Assembly (NCBI GenBank): GCA_039919885.1
Contig: JBDSEV010000058.1
Span: 1-64,000, forward strand
Length of the DNA stretch: 64,000 bases
Direction of reading: 5' to 3'
Origin: JACMLD01 sp039919885
GTDB lineage: Bacteria; Bacteroidota; Bacteroidia; Chitinophagales; Chitinophagaceae
Shown here: positions 1 through 8,736 of the stretch, piece after piece
Layout: each line of letters begins with the position of its first letter
Position numbering within the stretch: the first letter of the stretch is position 1
Made by a program: the position numbers and the translations under genes
Notes under the pieces: generated by a model
What the model saw: the letters and a program-made list of their open reading frames with translations, nothing else
Databases searched by the model: none
Told to the model about the DNA's origin: nothing

Positions 1-59
1 CAGTCACGTTGTACGGTAGCCGCATTTGCATGTTTGGTTGTGAAATGTAATTTGCTCAT
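1..59 (-). CDS. rplM: 50S ribosomal protein L13, N-terminal fragment
   Basis: Only the first 19 codons lie in the window; the gene continues past base 1. The visible N-terminus reads MSKLHFTTKHANAATVQRD, which I recognise as the start of L13 in Chitinophagaceae (the family extension before the conserved W-Y-V-V-D-A core). L13 is an early-assembling protein of the large ribosomal subunit, normally followed by rpsI. The ATG is preceded by a promoter at 118-149, giving a leader of about 55 nt. The identity rests on a short stretch, but that stretch is characteristic. Confidence 0.75.
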   Translation of the reverse strand, partial: MSKLHFTTKHANAATVQRD

Positions 60-475
60 TGTTTTCTGTTTTTTGTGAAGGCTGCCGCTATCCCGGAAGC
101 CATAATTTTTAGGACTGCGAAGGTAAGTACCTGTAACAAATCCACCCAAGAAAAATATGACTATTTTTACAAGCCACCTTTGTAATGAACTGATTTTCAA
201 TAAAAATTTTGACTGCAAAAATAAAAGTCTCTTCCGAACAGGCGCCTGGATGGTCATTTGGTTGGCTTTTTTGGATATTGAAGTCTACCGGATAGGTGTA
301 ACCAACACACGCAGGCGACGTTTACCCCAAAAAAAATCAGTGGTTTTGTGTAGCTGGCTTCCGTTCCCGCTGGCGGAACCTACGCTCATAAAGACCAGGC
401 TATTCATGCTGGGTAGTTTTTTTTACCAAGTCTCTCCGGACGGGTCTATATTAGCAGCTGAACCAATCAATACTT
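60..475. other. Intergenic region between rplM and the HD-domain gene
   Basis: 416 bases between two divergent genes. Apart from the rplM promoter and leader I see no convincing gene. A plus-strand open frame at 157-513 has no recognisable protein character and runs into the HD gene in another frame. A short inverted repeat (GTTCCCGC/GCGGAAC, about 362-378) has no T-tract. Confidence 0.6.
118..149 (-). promoter_or_regulatory. Promoter of rplM (Bacteroidota type)
   Basis: On the minus strand a TTG (147-149) is followed after 21 nt by TACCTTCG (118-125), one mismatch from the phylum consensus TAnnTTTG. It lies about 60 nt before the rplM ATG. The spacing fits the known 17-23 nt range. Confidence 0.5.
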
Positions 476-1078
476 ATGTCTGTTCATCACCTGGGCCGCT
501 CTGTCTTTGGTAACCCTGCCAATGCAGGCAACACCATCACAATATCGGAAGCGCTGCTATTACTGAAAGAATGGGTACCCAACGAAAAACTCCAGTTGCA
601 CATGAAACAAGTGGCTGCCCTTATGAGGGCATGGTCCATCGAAAAGGAAAACGCGGATGAACCGACCGCACTGAAATGGGAACTGGCGGGCTTGTTACAC
701 GATGCCGACTGGGAAAAATACCCCCATGATCATTGCCGTATTATAATAGAAAAGCTGGAAGCAATGAACATCGATCCGGATATTATTCATTGCATTGCTT
801 CGCACGGCCCGCGCTATTTTGGGGTGGAACCGGTGAATACAATGGATAAAATGATCTACGCATTTGATGAATTATCCGGATTTGTACACGCATCGGCGCT
901 CATTCGCCCAACTAAATATGAAGGCATGGACGTAAACAGCGTGAAAAAGAAATTAAAAAACCTGGCCTTTGCCGCACAGGTAAACCGCGATGATATTACA
1001 GATGCGCTTTCCCGGATTGATATTTCGCTGGAGGACCTGATTGAGTTTGTAATTGACCACCAGAAAGCCGTGGTATAA
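476..1078 (+). CDS. HD-superfamily hydrolase (HDIG-type, COG2316-like)
   Basis: A 200-residue cytoplasmic protein with an HD phosphohydrolase core. The metal-binding His-Asp pair is at residues 75-76 (GLLHDADW), with more conserved histidines near 84-86 and in IASHGPRYFG around 108. Family members are predicted metal-dependent phosphohydrolases with uncharacterised substrates. The ATG at 476 is the only usable in-frame start before the domain, so about 22 residues precede the usual family start (ITISEALLLL); the true start might be a rarer codon further in. It stands alone, with nth 90 bases downstream on the same strand. Confidence 0.75.
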   Translation: MSVHHLGRSVFGNPANAGNTITISEALLLLKEWVPNEKLQLHMKQVAALMRAWSIEKENADEPTALKWELAGLLHDADWEKYPHDHCRIIIEKLEAMNIDPDIIHCIASHGPRYFGVEPVNTMDKMIYAFDELSGFVHASALIRPTKYEGMDVNSVKKKLKNLAFAAQVNRDDITDALSRIDISLEDLIEFVIDHQKAVV

Positions 1079-1168
1079 ACTTCTACATAAAAGTAAGAAG
1101 GCAAACAGGCATCCAGGTAAAAAACGCATAGAATTTTTATTTTGATTTTTTACTTTTTACTTTGAATA

Positions 1169-1840
1169 ATGACCCGTAAAGAACGATTCGATTTTGTAAT
1201 TAACTATTTTCAGCAGTTTTCGCCCGACGCGGAAACCGAGTTACTGTACGACGATCCGTTTCAGCTGCTGGTGTCCGTTATATTATCGGCACAATGCACA
1301 GACAAAAGGGTCAACATAACCACACCGGCTATTTTTGAAAAGTATCCAGACCCGCAGCACCTGGCAAAAGCAAGTTTTGAAGAATTGTTTCCCTATATTA
1401 AAAGCATCTCCTACCCCAATAATAAAACAAAACACCTCATTGGAATGGCCAATATGCTGGTGAATGATTTCAATGCAACCATACCGATGACGGTAGACGA
1501 ACTGGTTAAATTGCCTGGCGTGGGCAGAAAAACCGCCAACGTAATTACTTCTGTAGTAGACCAGCAGCCAAATATGGCCGTAGATACCCATGTATTTCGC
1601 GTATCCGCAAGAATTGGGTTAACCATAGGAGCCAAAACACCACTGGCAACAGAAAAACAACTGGTAAAATTTATACCGGAAGCCCTTATTCACAAAGCAC
1701 ACCATTGGCTGATCTTGCACGGCCGTTATGTATGCGTGGCCCGTAACCCCAAATGTGAACAATGCGGGTTAAGGCCGGTTTGCAAATATTATCAAAAGCT
1801 TAAGTTGCCAACAACGCTTGTCAGTCCCATTAACCACTAA
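1169..1840 (+). CDS. nth: Endonuclease III (DNA glycosylase/AP lyase)
   Basis: Base-excision-repair enzyme removing oxidised pyrimidines and nicking the abasic site. The 223-residue length is normal. It carries the helix-hairpin-helix LPGVGRKTANVI with catalytic Lys121, the catalytic Asp139 in VDTHVFR, and a complete [4Fe-4S] loop with cysteines at 189, 196, 199 and 205 (C-x6-C-x2-C-x5-C). No Shine-Dalgarno is visible. A TTACTTTG element, one base off the -7 consensus, ends 4 nt before the ATG, resembling the leaderless arrangement seen elsewhere in this window. Confidence 0.95.
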   Translation: MTRKERFDFVINYFQQFSPDAETELLYDDPFQLLVSVILSAQCTDKRVNITTPAIFEKYPDPQHLAKASFEELFPYIKSISYPNNKTKHLIGMANMLVNDFNATIPMTVDELVKLPGVGRKTANVITSVVDQQPNMAVDTHVFRVSARIGLTIGAKTPLATEKQLVKFIPEALIHKAHHWLILHGRYVCVARNPKCEQCGLRPVCKYYQKLKLPTTLVSPINH

Positions 1841-2022
1841 GCACTGCAACCACCTGCAAGTGCTCCATGCACGCAGGCAGTCGCCTGCAGCAGGAACAAT
1901 AAAAGATCGCAAAATCATCGCAAAAAAAGCGTTTTTTTCTGTGTTGTTCAGGAGGTAAAAAGCACGCTGTCCTACATGCCTGCTGCGCGATAAAGCATAC
2001 TTTGTTTCTACAAACCTTATGC

Positions 2023-2940
2023 ATGAAATTTGTTCTTTACGCATGCCTGCTGGCGAGCCAGTTTGTTTGCCATGCCTTGCACAGCCAGTATTATCTTTCT
2101 TCCAACAATAAACCGGAAACCGCATGGATGTGGGAAGCAGGTGCATCATTGGGCGGTATGAATTGCCTCACCGATATTGGCGGGACCAGCGGCGTTGGCA
2201 AAAAATTTATTAAAGACATCAACTGGAGTCAAATAAAATTCTGTGCAGCCTTTTTTGCAAGCACTACCTGGCAATCCAAACTGGCCCTAAGGCTGGAAGC
2301 AACGGCCGGACAAATTGAAGGCAGCGATGCGGTTTTGAAAAACAGTACCGATATGGCCAGGAACCGCTACCTGCGGAATCTCCGGTTCAAAACGTCCATC
2401 CTTGAACTGGCCATAACGGGTGAACTCCACGTAGTAACCATACTGTACAACAATGCAGACCTCCCTCTCTTCTCCCCTTATCTCGTGGCAGGAATTGGCG
2501 TTTTCAAATACAATCCGCAGGCGCCCCTCAACAATCGCTGGGTTGATCTCAGGCCTCTGCACACCGAGGGGCAAGCATTTAAAGAGTATCCCGAAAGGCG
2601 ATCCTATTCTTCTGCCAGCTGGTGCCTGCCTGCAGGGTTGGGCATTAAATACGATCGGGCCGGCGCCATTAACCTGCGCCTGGAAATCTTGTACCGTATC
2701 ACCGGCACCGATTACCTCGATGATGTAAGCAACCGGTACATTAATCCTGCGTTGTTCAGCAAGTATTTGTCACCGCCCAATGCAGCAATGGCAAACATGC
2801 TGGCCGACCGCAGTGCGGAACTTTCTTCCGGTGTAAAAAATAATAAAGATGCCATCCGCGGCAACCCCGCAAATAAAGATGCTTATTTTTCCTGTTCGTT
2901 TAAGATAAGCCTTGCACTTGCACGTATACAGGGTAAATAA
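2023..2940 (+). CDS. DUF6089-type outer membrane beta-barrel protein
   Basis: A 305-residue protein with a signal peptide (MKFVLYACLLASQFVCHA) and alternating beta-strand pattern. It is a clear paralogue of the gene at 61840-62700. Both share the order strand, ELA-I/L-GE/D, PY-V-GIG-F-Y-P, LRPLxTEGQ, YSS..W/FC-PLG-G-KY, and the strongly conserved TDYLDDVS block followed by ADRS/NDRS. DUF6089 proteins are outer membrane proteins of unknown role. I start at ATG 2023 because the signal peptide begins there; a TTG at 2002 would add seven polar residues. This copy lacks the envelope-assembly neighbours of its paralogue. Confidence 0.8.
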   Translation: MKFVLYACLLASQFVCHALHSQYYLSSNNKPETAWMWEAGASLGGMNCLTDIGGTSGVGKKFIKDINWSQIKFCAAFFASTTWQSKLALRLEATAGQIEGSDAVLKNSTDMARNRYLRNLRFKTSILELAITGELHVVTILYNNADLPLFSPYLVAGIGVFKYNPQAPLNNRWVDLRPLHTEGQAFKEYPERRSYSSASWCLPAGLGIKYDRAGAINLRLEILYRITGTDYLDDVSNRYINPALFSKYLSPPNAAMANMLADRSAELSSGVKNNKDAIRGNPANKDAYFSCSFKISLALARIQGK

Positions 2941-2975
2941 GTGCGGCATGCTCATTTTCCTGTTACAAATACGGC

Positions 2976-2983
2976 TAATTTTG
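2976..2983 (+). promoter_or_regulatory. -7 box before the arginase-like gene
   Basis: TAATTTTG is an exact TAnnTTTG match ending 19 nt before the ATG at 3003. No clear TTG lies at the -33 position, so only the -7 element is claimed. Confidence 0.4.
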
Positions 2984-3002
2984 GCGCATAACCACCCGGC
3001 GC

Positions 3003-4145
3003 ATGAATGATCTTTTTAACCTGACCGATTTTTTAATTCCGCTTAACCTGGCCGAACTGTCTGACGACCAGTTATACCACGACGGACAGATTGGTAAATC
3101 CATTGCTGCCTATCAGAATGAGCTTCCGGATATCAGTGATGCAGACATCATACTGGTAGGGTGCAATGAACAACGGGGTAATGGAAAAACCAATGCCCCG
3201 CAGCAAATAGGTGCCGCCGATGCGGTGAGGCGGCAATTCTACCAGCTCTATTACTGGCACACAGATCTAAAACTGGCAGATATCGGCAACATAAAAACCG
3301 GCGCATCTTTGCAAGACAGTTACGCCGCAGTAAAGACAGTGCTGAACGAATTACTTAACCAGAAAAAGACGGTTATTTTTATCGGCGGTTCGCACGATCT
3401 AACCCTGCCTCAATACGAAGCCTTCGGTGCCAATAAACAAATCATTGAAATCAGCTGTGTGGATGCACTGATAGATTTAAATATCAGTTCCGCCTTGCGC
3501 AGCGATAATTTTTTAATGGAATTACTGACCGCCGAACCCAATTTTGTGCGGCATTATAACCACATTGGTTTCCAGAGTTTTTATGTGCATCCAAATATGC
3601 TGGAGACCATGGACAAGCTGCGGTTTGACTGTTTTCGGGTAGGCAATGTAAAAGAGAGCATGGATGAAATGGAGCCGGTAATCCGTAATTGCCAGTTACT
3701 CAGCTTTGATATTTCCGCTATCGCTCATGCCTATGCGCCCGCCAATGCCGTTTCGCCCAATGGTTTCAATGGTGAGGAAAGTTGTTTGCTGTTGCGGTAC
3801 GCAGGACTTAGTCCAAACACCACCAGCATTGGCATCTACGGGTTCGACCCCGCAAAAGACAAAGAAGATCTGACAGCGAAACAGATAAGCCACATGCTTT
3901 GGTATTTACTTGATGGCCGCAGCAGGGGCCGACGGGAAGCGAAGCTGGAAGAAAAAGAATCTTTCAATGAATACCATACGGCATTCGCGGAAGTACAGAC
4001 CGTTTTCCTGCAAAGTAAAAAAACAGGCCGTTGGTGGATGCAATTGCCAGATAGCAAATTCATTGCCTGTTCATACAAAGATTACCTGCTTGCAAGCAGC
4101 AATGAAATACCCGAAAGATGGCTGCGGGCACAGGAAAGAAGCTGA
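3003..4145 (+). CDS. Arginase/formimidoylglutamase-family protein with degenerate metal site
   Basis: A 380-residue ureohydrolase-fold protein; Bacteroidota relatives are usually labelled formimidoylglutamase (histidine degradation). The first metal motif is present as GGSHDLTLP (about residues 125-133). The second, normally V-D-A-H-x-D, reads VDALIDLN with the histidine lost, and the third, normally S-F-D-x-D-x-x-D-P, reads SFDISAIAHAYAP with later aspartates lost. The conserved SPNGFNGEE segment follows. No other hut gene is nearby. Fold is certain; whether it hydrolyses anything is doubtful, and a non-catalytic or altered role is an inference. Confidence 0.75.
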   Translation: MNDLFNLTDFLIPLNLAELSDDQLYHDGQIGKSIAAYQNELPDISDADIILVGCNEQRGNGKTNAPQQIGAADAVRRQFYQLYYWHTDLKLADIGNIKTGASLQDSYAAVKTVLNELLNQKKTVIFIGGSHDLTLPQYEAFGANKQIIEISCVDALIDLNISSALRSDNFLMELLTAEPNFVRHYNHIGFQSFYVHPNMLETMDKLRFDCFRVGNVKESMDEMEPVIRNCQLLSFDISAIAHAYAPANAVSPNGFNGEESCLLLRYAGLSPNTTSIGIYGFDPAKDKEDLTAKQISHMLWYLLDGRSRGRREAKLEEKESFNEYHTAFAEVQTVFLQSKKTGRWWMQLPDSKFIACSYKDYLLASSNEIPERWLRAQERS

Positions 4146-4245
4146 TGCATAACCTGGTTATAGCGTATAGCAAAGTATCAGCTATTTGCTTTGCTCCATA
4201 TTTTGCTGAAAAAACTACCGCCCAATTAAATTAAAGTTCACCTGC

Positions 4246-5610
4246 ATGAAAAATATAAAATTTCACAGTCTTATCATTTTGCACTGCTTTGTCCTGCTGG
4301 TGCTCGGTTCCTGCTCCTTACAAAAAAAAATTGGTGCAGCTGCAAAAGAGGATTTATTGAACGCAGCGGATCTGAAGCTTGCACATATCGGGATTAGTAT
4401 CTACGAACCGGCTACTGGTAAATACTGGTACAATTACCAAAGCGATAAATTTTTTACGCCGGCTTCCAACACAAAAATTTTTAGTTGTTACGCTGCAATG
4501 AAATACCTGGGTGATAGCCTGGTTGGATTGAGTTATCTGCAAAACGGCAATGATCTTTATATACAACCCGCTGGTGATCCTACAGTTCTTCACCCGGATT
4601 TTAAAACCCAACCAGTTATCAGTTTTTTGCAAAGCTATGCCGGAAAAAATATTTATATCGCCGGCAACAATTGGAAAGAAAATGCATTGGGACTGGGATG
4701 GTCATGGGATGATTACAACGATGATTATATGGCCGAACGAAGTGCCCTGCCTGTTTATGGCAATACCATCAAATTTGTGCAAACCCAAACCATCGAAAAA
4801 ATTGAAGAACTCAGCAAAAAACCGCAAACCACCATTTACACACAACCGGAAATAAACTGGAAGCTCAATTTTAATTCCGATACCGGCAGCAGCAATTTTT
4901 TGGTAAAACGAGCGGTAAGAGAAAATATATTCACTATTACAGAAGGCAAAGAAAAAAACAAAGAGCTGCTTATTCCATTTGTTACTGATGGCATTGCTGC
5001 AGCAGTAGAATTGCTCACGGACACCATACACAACGAGGTAAAAATAAAAGATCAACTAACAACGATTGCACCCCGTACTGCTTACCAGCTGATAAAATCA
5101 CAGCCAACTGACTCTATGCTGGCACCAATGATGCACCATAGCGACAATTTTTTTGCAGAGCAAACCCTGCTGATGGTCAGCAACCGGTTATGCGGCACCA
5201 TGAATGATGAAAAAATTATCGACTCCCTGCTGCAAACCGATCTAAAAGACCTGCCACAAAAACCCAGCTGGGCGGATGGAAGCGGTCTCAGCCGGTTTAA
5301 TTTATTTTCGCCCAGGGATTTTATCTGGATACTCGATAAAATGAAAAAAGAGTTTTCCTGGAACCGCATCAGCACAATATTTCCCACCGGCAATGAAGGC
5401 ACCCTTACCAACTACTACACTTCAGATGCGGGTTTCATTTATGCCAAAACCGGTTACCTTACCGGGGTTATTGCGCTGAGCGGTTACCTTACCACTAAAA
5501 AAAATAAGGCGCTTATTTTTTCAGTAATTATTAATAACCACCAGGCTTCTGGCAGATCGGCACGCCGTGCGGTTGAAAAATACCTCCAGGGTATACGGAA
5601 TCATTATTAA
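4246..5610 (+). CDS. dacB: D-alanyl-D-alanine carboxypeptidase/endopeptidase (PBP4, peptidase S13)
   Basis: A 454-residue penicillin-binding protein that trims or cleaves peptidoglycan cross-links in the periplasm. The three active-site motifs are present: S-N-T-K at residues 74-77 (nucleophile Ser74), S-D-N near 297 and K-T-G near 402. The N-terminus has a hydrophobic stretch ending in LGSC, so it is probably a lipoprotein with acylated Cys23. Transcribed alone; the next strong terminator is 186 bases downstream. The gene symbol follows the family rather than proven orthology. Confidence 0.88.
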   Translation: MKNIKFHSLIILHCFVLLVLGSCSLQKKIGAAAKEDLLNAADLKLAHIGISIYEPATGKYWYNYQSDKFFTPASNTKIFSCYAAMKYLGDSLVGLSYLQNGNDLYIQPAGDPTVLHPDFKTQPVISFLQSYAGKNIYIAGNNWKENALGLGWSWDDYNDDYMAERSALPVYGNTIKFVQTQTIEKIEELSKKPQTTIYTQPEINWKLNFNSDTGSSNFLVKRAVRENIFTITEGKEKNKELLIPFVTDGIAAAVELLTDTIHNEVKIKDQLTTIAPRTAYQLIKSQPTDSMLAPMMHHSDNFFAEQTLLMVSNRLCGTMNDEKIIDSLLQTDLKDLPQKPSWADGSGLSRFNLFSPRDFIWILDKMKKEFSWNRISTIFPTGNEGTLTNYYTSDAGFIYAKTGYLTGVIALSGYLTTKKNKALIFSVIINNHQASGRSARRAVEKYLQGIRNHY

Positions 5611-6093
5611 CAACAAGGTTGAATAATTCCTTTGTCAGCATTTATTCCCACCTGCAGCATACACGCCACTACATTCTGGGCGGGAGAGCCCAACGGTTGC
5701 CTGCACACGCACGTAATAGAGCTGGCAATAAGCTTTTGTTCAGATCCTGTACAAGAGTATTTAAATGTTTTCGTGGGCTTCGGCCGGTTTTTCGTTTCCC
5801 CCGTAGGTTTTCGGGGGATTTTTTTGTGCTGACCCGCCAACCATTGGTTTACCGGGCACGTATTAAAATAGAATAAATGCTTCTTTGAAAAAGCCCTGTG
5901 TAACAGGCACATAGCAAGGAAAAATAGGTTAGTAGCCTGCACCGGATAGAAAACAAGTATACCATAACAAATCGTTGTGGAAATAGGATGTAATTTTAAC
6001 AATTCGATTGGTCGGCGGGGACAATACGCAACCCCGGACACCGTTGAGCAAGATTATAGTTTTTTTATCTGGCCGGAATAAAACCACGAATTA
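5611..6093. other. Intergenic region with an isolated terminator
   Basis: 483 bases between the PBP4 gene and the sigma factor gene. It holds one strong plus-strand terminator (5796-5827) far from the stop codon at 5610. That could end a long 3' UTR or a small RNA starting near 5630; a TTCCTTTG element near 5627-5634 is one base off a -7 box. Open frames on both strands here have no protein-like character. From 5828 to 6093 nothing else is seen. Confidence 0.5.
5796..5827 (+). terminator. Intrinsic terminator
   Basis: A perfect stem TCCCCCG/CGGGGGA with an 8-nt loop, followed by a run of T residues. It is on the plus strand, 186 bases after the PBP4 stop codon. Confidence 0.75.
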
Positions 6094-6645
6094 TTGTCAG
6101 CAGAATGGATAGATAAGAATGTGCTGGAAGGTTGCATAAAAAACGACCGCAGGGCCCAGGAATTGTTCTACAAACAATTTTATGGTCCAATGATTACACT
6201 GTGCATGCGCTATACCAGGAATGAAGAGGATGCACTGGAGGTTTTGCACAACGGGTTCCTGAAAGTCTTTAAACACCTGGCTACCTACGACGCGTCAAAA
6301 GCATCATTGTATACCTGGATAAAAACCATTATGGTAAACAGTGCCATAGACTTTATACGTGCACGACAGAAATTTAAAAACCAGGTAGAACTGAAAGACT
6401 ATCACGATACGGGCAGCACAGACAATGATGCTTTGCAAAGAATGAGCGCTGCGGAAGTATTACGCCTGGTCCAAAAGCTGCCGGCGGCAACGCAAACGGT
6501 ATTCAATTTATACATAATTGAAGGCTATAACCATCGGGAAATAGGTGATATTCTTGGCATCAGCGATGGCACCAGCAAATGGCACCTCAGCGAAGCCCGA
6601 AGACAATTAAAAATATTATTATTAACCATGCATGCAGTAAAATGA
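6094..6645 (+). CDS. ECF-family RNA polymerase sigma factor
   Basis: A 183-residue sigma-70 family factor with region 2 (RRAQELFYKQFY through NEEDALEVLHNGFLKVFKHL, about residues 21-65) and region 4 (GYNHREIGDILGISDGTSKWHLSEARRQL, about 146-174) joined by a short linker; regions 1 and 3 are absent. The start is taken as TTG 6094, since the nearby ATG at 6104 is out of frame and quickly stops. Its last codons overlap the ATG of the downstream envelope gene by 4 bp (ATGA), so the two are translationally coupled. It probably directs a small regulon controlled by that partner. Confidence 0.9.
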   Translation: MSAEWIDKNVLEGCIKNDRRAQELFYKQFYGPMITLCMRYTRNEEDALEVLHNGFLKVFKHLATYDASKASLYTWIKTIMVNSAIDFIRARQKFKNQVELKDYHDTGSTDNDALQRMSAAEVLRLVQKLPAATQTVFNLYIIEGYNHREIGDILGISDGTSKWHLSEARRQLKILLLTMHAVK

Positions 6646-8477
6646 ACTTCAAACAACCTTTTGAACAATTGATTGCCGGTAAATTGCGGCAACTGCGCGC
6701 GCCGGATGCCGATGCCTCCTGGCAGCAGATGAAGCGCCTGCTGGATGATGACGAGGATACCAGTCCCGGCGCACCTAAACGCCCTCCTGGCAATGCGGCC
6801 TGGTGGCGCATTGGTATTGCAGCCATTGTGCTTTCGGCAGGCTGCTGGTTATATATGCAAAAAAGCGCGACGCTTCAGCAGCTATCAAACAATGACCCCG
6901 TTTTACCTGCGGAAACAAGTAGTAAATCCGGCGAAGCAAACAATTCAACAAAAAATAAAACAGCAACTATCGATAACAACGCTACACTTAATAAGGCCAA
7001 CAATAACACAGCTGCCATCAACACCCCCGCCAATACAACGGCAGAAGGTGATCACAACACCGAAAACAGTCTTGGAAAAGCAACGGCAAAGAACAAGCGC
7101 AGCAACAGCAATAATATTAACGGGCGCTTGTCACCGACCGTTCGGCTTCAAGCTGCAAGCACGCGCAAGACCAGCATTTCAACCGTAGACAACAAACCAG
7201 GGAATGTTAAAAAACAGATAGCCAAAAATAATGGTGCAGGAATAAATGAAACAAATCGTTCAGAGATTGTCTTGTCCCGGGCAGTCAACAGAAACAAATC
7301 GTTCGGCATAAATTATCCAAATGCAGCAATAACAGCTTCGCATTCCGGAGGCCGCAAACAGATAGAAGATGTAGCAGGTTCAGCTAAGGAAGCAGGTTAC
7401 ACACCAAACGCCCGGCGGCAATTCTTTTCAGCAGACAGTAAAATTAACGCTGACCTGGCAGGCGACGATTATCGGAATGCCGGCCACAGCAGGAACGGAA
7501 CAACAGATATTTGGCTGGATAAAAGCCCGATTCCCTATGCTGCACCTTCGGTTGTTGCGTTGAGTATTAATACATCATTGGCTATAGGTGATAGCATAAC
7601 AACCGGCACGGATTTTTCTGACCTGCTCAGTGTCGAAACAAAAAAAGCAGTTGTAAAATCGCAGCGCGATAAAGCAGTTGAATTGCTGGACAAAAAAGAT
7701 AAAAAATCATTTCATCTTAACCTTAGCAATGTCTTTAAGCCGTTTAGCCTACACCTGGATGCTGAGCCCTGGTGGGCGGCGGGTCTTTCGGTAAACGGTT
7801 CCGTAACACTCAATGCGCAAAGCCGGTACAATTATAACGTTAACGGCAAATCCGGCACGCTCACCGATTACATTCCTTCGCCTTACCTGCAGTACCACCT
7901 GAATAACTATGTGTACCTGCAAACAGAACTTAATTTTATTACCCCGCAATACACACCGCAACTATTGGTGTACCGCCAAAGCAGCGACATTGTTGCAACC
8001 GGCATACCCAATAGCAGCGGTACAAGCCAGCAAAAATCTATTTACATCCAAAAGTTGTATTATTTTAACTGGCCGGTGAGTTTGCATTATAGCCCGGTTA
8101 GTAACCTGTACTTCTCCGCTGGCATACAGTTTTCTTCTTTCCAGAGCGGACTGGCCGCAATTGAGGAAAAACAATATGCTACGGCATTTGGTCCTGAGCA
8201 TGCTACCAACACAAACACGCGGATACTGAAATTTAAAGACGATTCTATTGCCGCAAAAATTGCTCCCAACGAATGGCGTTGGCAGACAGGCGCTGAATAT
8301 TACTGGAACCGGTTTTCTGTTGGTTTGCGGTATAACCAATCGTTTAAAAAGGCAATTAATGCAGTGGTATCGCCCGGCCTGCCAACGGGTATTTACCGCA
8401 ATGAGTCAATGCTGTTTTTTGTTCGTTACAACCTGTTTGAAAGCAGGAGTAAGAATGCGGTTCAAAAAAATCAGTAG
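6642..8477 (+). CDS. Inner-membrane-anchored protein with C-terminal beta-barrel, coupled to the sigma factor
   Basis: A 611-residue protein of unusual architecture. Residues 1-52 are a charged cytoplasmic segment with the PDADASWQQMKRLLDDD motif common before the membrane segment in this class. One transmembrane helix follows at about 54-73. Residues 80-340 are a long Asn/Thr/Ser/Ala-rich, low-complexity linker. Residues 345-611 are beta-rich with aromatic strand ends, like a PorT-type outer membrane barrel. The position directly after an ECF factor and the anti-sigma-like N-terminus suggest a role controlling that sigma factor; no anti-sigma zinc motif is visible, so this is inference. Confidence 0.7.
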   Translation: MNFKQPFEQLIAGKLRQLRAPDADASWQQMKRLLDDDEDTSPGAPKRPPGNAAWWRIGIAAIVLSAGCWLYMQKSATLQQLSNNDPVLPAETSSKSGEANNSTKNKTATIDNNATLNKANNNTAAINTPANTTAEGDHNTENSLGKATAKNKRSNSNNINGRLSPTVRLQAASTRKTSISTVDNKPGNVKKQIAKNNGAGINETNRSEIVLSRAVNRNKSFGINYPNAAITASHSGGRKQIEDVAGSAKEAGYTPNARRQFFSADSKINADLAGDDYRNAGHSRNGTTDIWLDKSPIPYAAPSVVALSINTSLAIGDSITTGTDFSDLLSVETKKAVVKSQRDKAVELLDKKDKKSFHLNLSNVFKPFSLHLDAEPWWAAGLSVNGSVTLNAQSRYNYNVNGKSGTLTDYIPSPYLQYHLNNYVYLQTELNFITPQYTPQLLVYRQSSDIVATGIPNSSGTSQQKSIYIQKLYYFNWPVSLHYSPVSNLYFSAGIQFSSFQSGLAAIEEKQYATAFGPEHATNTNTRILKFKDDSIAAKIAPNEWRWQTGAEYYWNRFSVGLRYNQSFKKAINAVVSPGLPTGIYRNESMLFFVRYNLFESRSKNAVQKNQ

Positions 8478-8736
8478 ATGGGTATTTAGGGATTCCTCAA
8501 AAAGTGTCTTTGGTATAGCAGGAGTAGCAATGATAGCCCAGCTTAATCACGGCAGGACGACGAAACTTCCGCTCGATAAAAAACCGGCATCCTGTTAATT
8601 GCAATGGGTAAGAATAAATGGTGCCAGCGAAGGGTTGATACTTTGTGGTACTGGACTATTTAGCAGCTTTCATTAAAAATGTCGACGTAACGATTAAGTA
8701 GTTTAATGACAGCAACAAATTGAAAACAAATAATCG

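Noticed and set aside
157..513. Plus-strand open frame of 118 codons upstream of the HD gene
   Set aside because: No recognisable family, repeated low-complexity and polar/aromatic mix, and overlaps the HD start in a different frame.
1870..1940. Hairpin GCAGGC/GCCTGC and A/T-rich stem after nth
   Set aside because: The first has no T-run after it and the second is only an A/T stem; too weak to call a terminator.
5630..5830. Possible 6S RNA in the gap after the PBP4 gene
   Set aside because: Length and terminator fit, but the 5' and 3' halves do not form a nested long hairpin, so I do not name it.
5607..6041. Minus-strand frame of 144 codons after the PBP4 gene
   Set aside because: Composition unlike any protein, overlaps a strong terminator on the other strand.
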